The position numbers and the translations under genes were made by a program. A stretch of 64,000 bases of DNA from Microbacterium sp. H1-D42 (GTDB lineage: Bacteria > Actinomycetota > Actinomycetes > Actinomycetales > Microbacteriaceae), in assembly GCF_022637555.1 (NCBI RefSeq), contig NZ_CP093342.1, positions 1,798,001 to 1,862,000 on the forward strand, read 5' to 3'. This document shows, piece after piece, positions 55,346 through 64,000 of the stretch. Below the pieces are notes generated by a model. It was not told the origin of the DNA, did no database searches, and was given only the letters and a program-made list of their open reading frames with translations. The stretch's first letter is position 1; each line of letters opens with the position of its first letter.

Positions 55346-55846
55346 TCAGTCATCGAACGTGTACGGCATCCCCAGGGTGGTCCGCAGCTTCTGGGCGTAC
55401 GGCTCTCGCGCGGACGTATCGATCCATTGGGCGTCGTCGTGCCGCTGGTAGAGGCGGTCGTCCGCGTGGCGTGGGAACACGTGCACGTGAAGATGCCAGA
55501 CGTCTTGGCCGCCGGCCGGTTCATTGTGCTGCCGGATCGATGTTCCTTCACACTTGTAGGCAGCGCGAATCCCGACGGCAACGCGCTGAACAAGGTCCCA
55601 TACCGCCTGCCCGTCGATCGCTGACAGTTCGTAGATGTTCTCGATGTGGGCACGCGGGATCACGAGCACTGCGCCGGGGTTTCCTGGCCACCACTTCGGA
55701 GCGATCCGCGCGTACGCGTGATCGGTGACCGCGACGACATCAGAGGCGGCGTTGCGCTCATCGACGATGCCCTCTTGAAGCCGGCAGAACGGACAGGAAT
55801 AGGCGTCAGGCTCGTGCGTGATTGTGGACACGTTCGATGATCGCAT
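55346..55846 (-). CDS. HIT-family nucleotide hydrolase
   Basis: A 166-residue histidine-triad protein hydrolysing nucleoside phosphoramidates or dinucleoside polyphosphates. The triad is H118-L-H120-V-H122 followed by FPRH, with the upstream loop QHNEPAGGQDVWH. A zinc pair Cys18-x2-Cys21 (CPFC) is at the N-terminus. ATG at 55846; a GTG five codons later is an alternative. A decayed partial copy of this gene lies about 0.8 kb away (56357-56460). Confidence 0.9.
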   Translation of the reverse strand: MRSSNVSTITHEPDAYSCPFCRLQEGIVDERNAASDVVAVTDHAYARIAPKWWPGNPGAVLVIPRAHIENIYELSAIDGQAVWDLVQRVAVGIRAAYKCEGTSIRQHNEPAGGQDVWHLHVHVFPRHADDRLYQRHDDAQWIDTSAREPYAQKLRTTLGMPYTFDD

Positions 55847-55879
55847 GGGTGACCGGGGCGGCGCGGGCGGCCACGGAAC

Positions 55880-55885
55880 TACGCT
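55880..55885 (+). promoter_or_regulatory. -10 hexamer TACGCT, leaderless start
   Basis: TACGCT ends 6 nt before the ATG at 55892. Confidence 0.45.
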
Positions 55886-55891
55886 GTGTTG

Positions 55892-56215
55892 ATGTCGACG
55901 TCTGATGACACTCCGAAGCGGTCTCGTGCGTCCACGTGGGCGCTCAAACGCAGCGGTGTCCCAGAATCAGCCTGGCATGACGCCGAGAAGCTCCGCGAAT
56001 GGCAACGGCTGCAGCGGCCTCGCAATCTTCGCTGGACGCTCTTCAGCGTTACCGCGGGCGCGGCGATGGTTTCGGCCTTTCTGCTGACATTCAGTGCCCA
56101 CGTTCTAACGGAGCAGGTGGGCCTCACGGTGCAGTGCGTCATGCTCGCTGCCACAGGAATCGGCATGATCTTGCTCAAGAGGCGTGACCGCCGAGAGGAC
56201 CGCGAACAGCAGTAA
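55892..56215 (+). CDS. Small two-segment membrane protein
   Basis: A 107-residue protein I do not recognise. A basic, hydrophilic N-terminal half with EWQRLQRPRNLRW is followed by two membrane segments (about residues 49-69 and 77-96) and a highly charged tail, RRDRREDREQQ. It would expose both ends to the cytoplasm. ATG at 55892 has a -10 element at leaderless spacing. Stand-alone between HIT and a decayed region. Confidence 0.65.
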   Translation: MSTSDDTPKRSRASTWALKRSGVPESAWHDAEKLREWQRLQRPRNLRWTLFSVTAGAAMVSAFLLTFSAHVLTEQVGLTVQCVMLAATGIGMILLKRRDRREDREQQ

Positions 56216-56356
56216 CACACTCAATCGGCTCATGAGAGGTGACCTGTTGGATCGCACTTGCGTGGGGGAGTGGGACGTGGATCTGGCGCATCCCAACGTC
56301 CTAGGATTCGAGACTGTCTGAGTTGATGGATCGGTTACAGGCTGGTTCGGCCGTCC

Positions 56357-56460
56357 GCGCGATTCCAGCGCTGAACAAGGTTCCGTACCGCCTGCCCGTC
56401 GATCGCTGACAGTTCGTAGATGGTCTCGATGTGGACACGCGGGATCACGTCAGGCTCGTG
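56357..56460 (-). pseudogene. Remnant of a duplicated HIT-family gene
   Basis: Bases 56368-56449 match 55583-55664 of the neighbouring HIT gene at all but about four positions; 56357-56366 match 55563-55572; and 56449-56460 match 55805-55816. The copy therefore lacks about 7 bp and about 140 bp relative to the intact gene and cannot encode the protein (the histidine triad is missing). Confidence 0.85.
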
Positions 56461-56497
56461 CCATGCGCTCGTTGCAGGGGAGTGCGGTGGCCGCGCC

Positions 56498-56503
56498 TAA
56501 ACT
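56498..56503 (+). promoter_or_regulatory. -10 hexamer TAAACT, leaderless start
   Basis: TAAACT ends 6 nt before the ATG at 56510. Confidence 0.5.
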
Positions 56504-56509
56504 CATCAG

Positions 56510-56635
56510 ATGACCTTTGAATCGAGCGGTGCGGGCACCGGTTCCAACAGGATCGGACGTGAGCTCCACCCTATGAGCCAGGTCGGCGACCCAGCAGTGT
56601 CGCCTGCTATTGCGACATGGTGTGACGCCGCGTGA
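56510..56635 (+). CDS. 41-codon leaderless reading frame coupled to the next gene
   Basis: A short frame, M-T-F-E-S-S-G-A-G at the start and ATWCDAA at the end, without similarity I recognise. It has a -10 element at leaderless distance and its TGA overlaps the GTG of the downstream gene (GTGA). It may be a translated leader that feeds ribosomes to the downstream start, or the trimmed remnant of a longer gene. Composition gives no strong coding signal. Confidence 0.4.
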   Translation: MTFESSGAGTGSNRIGRELHPMSQVGDPAVSPAIATWCDAA

Positions 56636-57354
56636 GCGTGCACCTGATCGGCGGCGGGGCGACCACGAGTGCGGACGCACTCCTTCACGCGCCGTTCGTC
56701 TCCGAAGCGGCGCTGCGAGCCAGCCAGGACGGACGGGCGCGGACGCGCATCGCGGTCATCTCTCTGCAGCCCGAGGCTGCGGAGAAGGCGGCGGCTCTGG
56801 GCGAGCTTCTGACCGAGGCTGCAGGGGATTCCGAGATCGACATGCACCTGATCGCCGGGCGGCCTGGCGAGCCGATCGAAATCGACGCGATCGTGGGCGT
56901 CGACGGTATCGCCGTAGGAGGGGGCGTTGTCGAGGACGTGCGCGCCGGGCTCGAGCCGGTGTTCAGCGAATTGCGTCGCCTGGTTGCCGGTGGGGTGCCA
57001 TACCTCGGAGTCTCGGCCGGAGCGATGATCGCGGGGGAGACGTCATTCGGAGGCGGGTCGCGCATCGGCGGCATGGTCGTCTCACCTGAGGATCCTGACG
57101 ACGGCTACGAGCTGGAGATCGAGACCGGAATCGGCCTCGTGGAGTTGGCCGTCGAGGTGCACACGGCCCAGCGCGGCATGCTGTCGCGACTCGTTGCCGC
57201 CGTCGAGTCTGGATTGGTCACGGAGGGATTGGGCATCGATGAGCGCACGGCCGTGATAGTGAGCGCCGATGGGCTCCGGATCGAGGGCGAAGGAAACGTC
57301 TGGCGAGTTCTGCCTGCTGAGGGTGGCGTACTGGTCACCAGGATCAGCCCCTGA
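56632..57354 (+). CDS. Peptidase S51 / cyanophycinase-like protein
   Basis: A 240-residue protein of the class I glutamine-amidotransferase-like fold. The nucleophile elbow is GVSAGAMIAG with Ser128, as in peptidase E (aspartyl dipeptidase) and cyanophycinase. The N-terminal HLIGGGATTSAD is also typical of the family. No signal peptide. GTG start overlaps the end of the short upstream frame. No cyanophycin synthetase gene is nearby, so a dipeptidase-like role is the better guess. Confidence 0.85.
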   Translation: MSVHLIGGGATTSADALLHAPFVSEAALRASQDGRARTRIAVISLQPEAAEKAAALGELLTEAAGDSEIDMHLIAGRPGEPIEIDAIVGVDGIAVGGGVVEDVRAGLEPVFSELRRLVAGGVPYLGVSAGAMIAGETSFGGGSRIGGMVVSPEDPDDGYELEIETGIGLVELAVEVHTAQRGMLSRLVAAVESGLVTEGLGIDERTAVIVSADGLRIEGEGNVWRVLPAEGGVLVTRISP

Positions 57355-57369
57355 GGCGCTTCGAGGGGA

Positions 57370-57480
57370 TCAGCCAGGCCACAGCATTCGCTCTACTGGT
57401 GATCCTGTGTCACCGCCTTCCAACAGTGCGTAGTCACTTGGTGGCCTTTCGATGAGGTCGTTCAACGCGGAGGCGGCCCG
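57370..57480 (-). pseudogene. Possible C-terminal gene remnant
   Basis: On the reverse strand, the frame ending at 57370 reads NDLIERPPSDYALL then EGGDTGSPVERMLWPG, which looks like genuine protein sequence, while further upstream it turns into arginine-rich shadow sequence. Probably the tail of a lost gene. I cannot name the family. Confidence 0.35.
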
Positions 57481-57593
57481 GTGGGAGCCCCAGTCGGCAG
57501 ATAGGGACCGTCCGCAGTCCCCAGCAACGACGCGGTGCGCTTGAGAGCGCGCAGGCAAAGGGCGACTTCTTCCCCTCCGCGGGGGCGAACTCG

Positions 57594-57599
57594 TATGAT
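57594..57599 (+). promoter_or_regulatory. -10 hexamer TATGAT, leaderless start
   Basis: TATGAT ends 6 nt before the GTG at 57606. Confidence 0.5.
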
Positions 57600-57605
57600 C
57601 GGCAG

Positions 57606-58178
57606 GTGAGCACAAACGGAGCCGCGGACGGGCCAACCGCTGTCGATGCGGACGCCTCGCGACCAGAGGTCGACATCCGGACATTGACGCTCACTCAGTT
57701 CTTTGTTGGCGGGTGCGTGCTATTTGTAGCGGCCGTGATCGTGGGGGACGGCATGATCGCCTCCGGGACCGGCGGCAACGAATATGACGGAGTCTTGTCG
57801 CTCATCGGAATCGTCATCAGTGGCGTGTTGGTCGCCGTACCATCGATGGTCCTTGCAATGGTCATCGGACTGCCGATTCGACTCATTCCGGCGCTTCGGT
57901 CTCGGTGGCTCGCGAACGGCGCGATCACGGTGGCCGGCGCGGTCATAGGATTCATCGCTCTAATCGGAATCACCGCAGCGCTGGCCGTGAGCGCGGGGGA
58001 GGGCGGCGCGTCCGCAGCCACGGCACTTTGGGGACTTTTGGCCATTGCTTGGGGCGTGTTTGCCCTCTCCGTCGCACATTTCGTGTGGCCCGCCCAATGG
58101 CGACGAGGCAGGAGAACGGCAGTCGCTGCGCAGCAACCTTTGCACGCCTCGATCGAGGGAGAGCAAACCTCCCACTGA
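57606..58178 (+). CDS. Four-segment membrane protein of unknown function
   Basis: A 190-residue protein I do not recognise. An acidic N-terminal tail of about 28 residues precedes four membrane segments (roughly 30-50, 60-85, 98-122 and 132-155) and a basic C-terminus. Codon use is less GC-biased than in the neighbouring operons, hinting at accessory status. GTG fixed by a -10 element 6 nt upstream. Confidence 0.65.
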   Translation: MSTNGAADGPTAVDADASRPEVDIRTLTLTQFFVGGCVLFVAAVIVGDGMIASGTGGNEYDGVLSLIGIVISGVLVAVPSMVLAMVIGLPIRLIPALRSRWLANGAITVAGAVIGFIALIGITAALAVSAGEGGASAATALWGLLAIAWGVFALSVAHFVWPAQWRRGRRTAVAAQQPLHASIEGEQTSH

Positions 58179-58299
58179 ACGGGATCGCAGTGCGCGAGGT
58201 TGATGGCGCGGCTGGACCTCGGCGGCGCGGGGAGCGGCAGCATCAGTCACCACCTGCACACAACCTGCGGAACATGCGGGCTGTCGGACTACGACCTGA

Positions 58300-58314
58300 C
58301 ATAATGTGCATTAT
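58300..58314 (+). promoter_or_regulatory. AT-rich palindrome at a promoter (candidate operator)
   Basis: ATAATG-TG-CATTAT (58301-58314) is a perfect 6-bp inverted repeat in a very GC-rich context. It overlaps CATAAT (58300-58305), a good -10 hexamer for the lipoprotein gene that starts at 58381. The arrangement suggests a repressor binding site; it vaguely recalls Fur/Zur-type boxes but does not match a consensus I can state. Confidence 0.45.
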
Positions 58315-58380
58315 CGGCAACGCTCTGTGCGCGCGGGAGGGGATTTGCGCGCCCATGGCCGCACATGTCAGCGTGAGCAT

Positions 58381-58896
58381 ATGTTCACCCCTGTACGCCG
58401 TCGTCTCGGCGCCCTGGCGGCATCGTCGATCGTCTTCGTGGCCGTCCTGACGGGATGCACCGCTCCAGCACCCGAGGTTCCGCCTGCGCGCGACGCCACG
58501 CCCACCAGTGCGCCGACTCCGCAGTCGCCGTCAGCCGAGGAACCGGCTGCCACCGTGACACCCGAGGCGGCCTTCCGCGCGTGGCTGGCTGCCAGTCGCG
58601 AGCCGGATGCTGTGGAAGCCTGCGGCTACTTCACGGACGAGCTTGCTGAGCGGATGCTCACCGAGATGCGGGCCAGTGGGTTTCCGGTCGCCGATTGCCT
58701 CGAGATGATCAACGTGACCGCTCAGGCCTATGCCGCCACCGGCGCGAGCATGGAAGTCGACATCGAGACCATCGAGCACACGCCTCAGAACGCAGAGCTC
58801 TTCGTGACGTATCCCGGCAACAAGTGCGGCAGCATCGTCATGCTTCCGCATGGAGATTCCTGGATCATGACGGAGAACTCCGAGCAGATGTGCTGA
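58381..58896 (+). CDS. Secreted lipoprotein
   Basis: A 171-residue precursor. Basic n-region (VRRR), hydrophobic core, and lipobox VLTGC with Cys24 as lipidation site, then a Pro/Ala/Thr-rich linker (about 25-55) and a small alpha+beta domain with four further cysteines. The domain is of NTF2/lumazine-binding-like size; no family is certain. ATG at 58381 fits the signal peptide; a longer frame from 58306 would bury it. Processed by Lgt, encoded in this window. Confidence 0.85.
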   Translation: MFTPVRRRLGALAASSIVFVAVLTGCTAPAPEVPPARDATPTSAPTPQSPSAEEPAATVTPEAAFRAWLAASREPDAVEACGYFTDELAERMLTEMRASGFPVADCLEMINVTAQAYAATGASMEVDIETIEHTPQNAELFVTYPGNKCGSIVMLPHGDSWIMTENSEQMC

Positions 58897-58911
58897 GTTG
58901 CTGGCCCCTCG

Positions 58912-59708
58912 TCATTCCGGCACGCGTGCCACAGCGATGAGGTGCGCGCTCATGTCACGGATCCCAGGCAGATCGGCTGACGCCCGCGCGATCGTCAGTG
59001 CGGCATCCGACAGCTGCTCCCCCGCATCCTGCAACGATTCCAGCAGCGCGCCCGCGGGACCTTCCACGCCGACGACCTCCAGCACGTGCATCCCGGCTGC
59101 GGTGACCTCGGCCTGCAACTCCTCCGCGGTATGGAAGTGCCCGGCAGGGAACCGTCCCGGCGAAGGCGTTCCTGTGGCCGCCAGCGCCACCCACTCCCCC
59201 GGATACAGCTCGGGAACGGGCCGACCCAACGTGGCCTTCCCAAACGCGATATAACGCGAAAGCCCGGCAGCGAAGACGACCCCGCCGGGGCGGACCACTC
59301 GTGCCGCCTCGCGCAGCGCGCGCACGCGGTCGTGCTCGGATGCCAGGTGATAGAGCGGGCCCAGCATCAGCGCCGCGTCGAACGAGGCATCCGAGAACGG
59401 GAGCTCACGGGCATCCGCCACGTGCGCGTCGACGCCGATGGAAAGCGCCTGCTCGACGTGACGGGGCACGGGGTCGATCAGCGCGACGTCGAACCCGCCA
59501 TCCGCCAGCGCCCTCGCATGCACACCGGCGCCGCCGCCGATGTCGAGCACGCGTCCGCCAGAAACGTGGGTGCGGATGATCTCCTGCGTCCGCTGGAACT
59601 CCAGCGGACCCTGCGCAGAACGGGTCGTCAGCCGGGCATGCTCGTCGAACACCTCGCCGTAGTAGGTCTGGATGCGCGCGTCGATGTCAGTCTGGTCGGA
59701 CACCGCAG

Positions 59709-59712
<4 letters not shown>
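58912..59712 (-). CDS. Class I SAM-dependent methyltransferase
   Basis: A 266-residue methyltransferase: SAM loop VLDIGGGAGVHARALA, acidic VALIDPVPRHVEQA, motif II VADARELPFSDASFDAALMLGPLYHL, post-I RPGGVVFAAG. This resembles ubiquinone/menaquinone-type (UbiE-like) and antibiotic-tailoring methyltransferases. The ATG overlaps the stop of the upstream UvrA-like gene, so it is translated with it. Substrate unknown. Confidence 0.88.
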
Positions 59713-62063
<2,351 letters not shown>

Positions 62064-62172
62064 GTCTGTTCCTTCTGTCGATCGCCTGATGGACTGTCTG
62101 ATCCTTGCATCCACCGCCGACACCCGCCACCCGAATCAGGTGAAAGATCCCACGCAGAGCACGGTTCACCAC

Positions 62173-62178
62173 TACGCT
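62173..62178 (+). promoter_or_regulatory. -10 hexamer TACGCT
   Basis: TACGCT 41 nt before the ATG of the HdeD-like gene; CAGGAGGT lies between. Confidence 0.35.
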
Positions 62179-62219
62179 GAGGGCATTCCTCACAGGAGGT
62201 TCCCAGAAAGGTATCCCTC

Positions 62220-62810
62220 ATGTCTGATGCGGTCTCAGAAGCGAAGAGCTTCGTGAAATCCGTTCGTGTGTTCCTTGCTGTCTCCGGCGTCATCGCGCTT
62301 GCCGCTGGCTTGGTGCTGCTGATCTGGCCGGGCAAGTCGGCGACGGTGTTCGCCGGCATCGCCGTAGCCATCATCGGCGCCTACTTCGTCATCGGCGGTC
62401 TGGTGTACATCGCCCTGGCGATCTTCTCGAAGGAGAAGGGCGGCTGGTCGCGCATCGGCCACATTCTGCTCGGCCTGCTTTACATCGTCGCCGGTGTCAT
62501 CATGTTCGCGAACTTCTACGCGAGCACGGCTGTGCTGATCGTGATCGCGATGGTCATCATCGGCGTCAGCTGGATCATCGACGGCATCGTCTCGCTGAGC
62601 CTGCTCAAGAGCGCGGCGTCGAAGACCTGGACGATCATTTACGCGATCATCGCGATCATCGCCGGTGTCGTCGTCTGCTTCGCGCCGCTCTACAGCGCGG
62701 CCGTCGTGTGGATGGTCATCGGCATCTCGCTGATCGTCATCGGCATCGTGCAGATCATCCGCGCGATCACGATGAAGAGCGACGTCTCCGCCGCTGAGGC
62801 TCTCGCCTGA
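62220..62810 (+). CDS. HdeD-family (DUF308) membrane protein
   Basis: A 196-residue integral membrane protein with six predicted membrane segments arranged as three similar pairs, the DUF308/HdeD pattern (repeats of G-x-x-x-I-x-x-G in segments). HdeD helps acid resistance in E. coli at high cell density; in actinobacteria the role is unknown. An AGGAGGT binding site is about 20 nt upstream of the chosen ATG, with GAAAGG nearer. Ends in a strong terminator. Confidence 0.88.
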   Translation: MSDAVSEAKSFVKSVRVFLAVSGVIALAAGLVLLIWPGKSATVFAGIAVAIIGAYFVIGGLVYIALAIFSKEKGGWSRIGHILLGLLYIVAGVIMFANFYASTAVLIVIAMVIIGVSWIIDGIVSLSLLKSAASKTWTIIYAIIAIIAGVVVCFAPLYSAAVVWMVIGISLIVIGIVQIIRAITMKSDVSAAEALA

Positions 62811-62824
62811 GCTTCAGCGACGAA

Positions 62825-62863
62825 AGAAGGAGGCGGCCCCGATGATCGGGACCGCCTCCTTCT
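62825..62863. terminator. Bidirectional terminator
   Basis: An 18-position stem (62825-62842 with 62846-62863) with one mismatch, between the convergent HdeD-like and SDR genes. Confidence 0.9.
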
Positions 62864-62888
62864 GTCTTGTGAGCCGTTCAGCCGCTGC

Positions 62889-63653
62889 TTACTCGGCGAT
62901 GAAGTCCGAGGTGTCGCCGATCAGGCGGGTGTTGTCTGCCGGCACGGGATCGACCGCAGCTCGAGCGACCTCGGCAGCGAACTCCGAAACGTTGTAGAGC
63001 TTGCCAGCCGATTCACGACGACCGGCGATCGCACCAGGATTCGCGCGCTCGAGCAGGGTCGCCGTGATCGTGCCCTCGATCATGTCGCCGGAGACGACCG
63101 TGAAGCCGATGCCCTTCTCTGCCAGGCCGGGGATGAGTTCGCGCAGCGCATCTTCGCCTGCCCGCTTGGACTTCGCCACCGGCTCATACTCCGGCATCGT
63201 CGGGGTCGTGCGGATGAAGTGCGCCTGGTGGCTTGTCACGAACACGACGCGAGAGCCTTCACCGAGCAGCGGCTCCGCAGCCTGCAGCACGCCTACCTGC
63301 GCATCCCGATTGAGCTTGAGCGCATAGTCCTCGGCCATGCCGGACTCCATGCCACCTGAAGCGTTGAGCACGAGCACATCGAGCCGTCCGAACTCCGCGC
63401 GCACCTGTGCGAACAGGGAGGCGACGGAATCGGGGTCAGTCAGATCTGCGCCGACGACCAGCGCCCGGCGTCCCAGAGCGCGCAGCTCGTTCGCCAGCTT
63501 CTCGGCACGCGGCGCCTTGTTGCGGAAATTGATCACCACATCCGCGCCGGCTTCGGCGAAATAGCGAATCGTGTCTGCACCGATTCCTCGCGACGAGCCG
63601 GTGACGAGTGCCACCTTGCCGTCGAGGGATCCGGCGGGGAGAACCTGGGTCAT
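62889..63653 (-). CDS. Short-chain dehydrogenase/reductase family protein
   Basis: A 254-residue Rossmann oxidoreductase with NAD(P) loop TGSSRGIG (residues 18-25), DLTDPDSV and LNASGG. Ser141 of the catalytic set is present (VTSHQ), but the usual YxxxK reads Y156-E-P-V-A-K161, one residue too long. It may use a shifted lysine or have altered chemistry. ATG with a GAGGAG binding site. Substrate unknown. Confidence 0.88.
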   Translation of the reverse strand: MTQVLPAGSLDGKVALVTGSSRGIGADTIRYFAEAGADVVINFRNKAPRAEKLANELRALGRRALVVGADLTDPDSVASLFAQVRAEFGRLDVLVLNASGGMESGMAEDYALKLNRDAQVGVLQAAEPLLGEGSRVVFVTSHQAHFIRTTPTMPEYEPVAKSKRAGEDALRELIPGLAEKGIGFTVVSGDMIEGTITATLLERANPGAIAGRRESAGKLYNVSEFAAEVARAAVDPVPADNTRLIGDTSDFIAE

Positions 63654-63743
63654 TTCGACTCCTCGTGGGCGCGGATTTCGCACGTTTGGCGACATCTCAC
63701 CCTACAACGGCAGCGAGACGGATCCCGGCCCCACCCCGCGTGG

Positions 63744-63749
63744 TAGGTT
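63744..63749 (+). promoter_or_regulatory. -10 hexamer TAGGTT
   Basis: TAGGTT followed by CAGGAGGG and the ATG at 63767. Confidence 0.4.
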
Positions 63750-63766
63750 GACCCCAGGAGGGCCCC

Positions 63767-64000
63767 ATGGACGACTTCTCGACATTAATCACGGTCATCG
63801 AAGACTGGGCGTGGGTCGGCTGGCTGGTGCTGATCGCGCTGTTCCTGGTGATCGAGATGCTCACTCTCGACATGACTTTCCTGATGCTCTCTTTCGGCGG
63901 CGCGGTCGGGCTGCTCAGCGATCTGGTCGGACTGCCGGTGTGGGCGCAGGTGATCATCGCCGGTGCCGCCGCGGCCGCCTTCATACTGTTCCTGCGGCCA
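63767..64000 (+). CDS. NfeD-like membrane protein, N-terminal part (cut by window end)
   Basis: The frame from ATG 63767 is open to the last base (78 codons). It begins MDDFSTLITVIEDWAWVGW and contains two or more membrane segments including LVLIALFLVIEML and VIIAGAAAAAFILFL, the NfeD C-terminal-domain membrane pattern. NfeD proteins usually sit next to flotillin/stomatin genes; that neighbour would lie beyond the window. Strong AGGAGGG binding site. Confidence 0.75.
   Translation, partial: MDDFSTLITVIEDWAWVGWLVLIALFLVIEMLTLDMTFLMLSFGGAVGLLSDLVGLPVWAQVIIAGAAAAAFILFLRP

Larger units (their letters stand above)
56216..56509. other. Gene-poor, partly decayed stretch
   Basis: No convincing intact gene. 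It holds short open frames of about 24-28 codons without support, the reverse-strand HIT gene remnant (56357-56460), and at its end the promoter of the short leaderless frame that follows. Confidence 0.6.

Overview
The window is a gene-dense, GC-rich (about two thirds G+C by eye) chromosomal segment from an actinobacterium, most likely family Microbacteriaceae and probably Microbacterium or a close relative. The signs are the classical actinobacterial order pyrR-pyrB-pyrC-carA-carB-pyrF-(mIHF)gmk-rpoZ-metK-priA-fmt-rsmB-rpe-his-trp-lgt-gltBD-pyk-pdtaR-polA, a helicase-degenerate PriA, an mIHF domain, an ANTAR response regulator of the PdtaR type, many GTG/TTG starts, and -10 hexamers of the TANNNT type placed 6-7 nt before start codons (leaderless transcripts). 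I see no rRNA, CRISPR array, insertion sequence or prophage.

Layout. 1-5.7 kb: the 3' end of a SNF2-type helicase gene, a YcaQ-like winged-helix protein, a metallo-beta-lactamase/Rieske protein with a GNAT, and a divergently facing histidine phosphatase-Nudix fusion. 5.7-15.3 kb: one tightly overlapping pyrimidine operon led by a PyrR-binding RNA element that appears to sequester the pyrR ribosome binding site; it ends in an mIHF-guanylate kinase fusion gene. 15.3-21.3 kb: rpoZ, metK, priA, fmt, rsmB. 21.3-27.9 kb: rpe, hisE, hisG, hisF, hisI, then a Trp-associated membrane protein, a HGxxPAAW protein, trpC, trpB, trpA; trpE is absent from the place where it often sits. 27.9-43 kb: lgt, gltB, gltD, pyk, tRNA-Leu(CAA), pdtaR, a hotdog thioesterase (reverse strand), polA, a DUF885 peptidase and a luciferase-like oxidoreductase.

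43-64 kb is a more variable region of short transcription units. It holds an SGNH hydrolase, a YczE-like membrane protein, a sulfatase-modifying-factor-like protein lacking the usual cysteine, many GNAT acetyltransferases, an MFS transporter, a glyoxalase-family gene with an odd start, a type A CAT-like acetyltransferase, a DinB2-like polymerase with an aliphatic residue at the steric-gate position, an ABC ATPase with a large membrane partner, a HIT protein and a decayed copy of part of it, a peptidase-S51-like protein preceded by a 41-codon leaderless reading frame, a lipoprotein, a UvrA-like ABC protein coupled to a methyltransferase, an HdeD-like protein, an SDR, and the start of an NfeD-like gene cut by the window end.

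The most notable items are the mIHF-Gmk fusion, the DinB2-like polymerase, the PyrR translational switch, the leaderless-promoter pattern (which also fixes several starts), a strongly used GGATGC/GCATCC hexamer, and small decayed or coupled reading frames around 56-58 kb. I did not find a clear multi-gene system without precedent.
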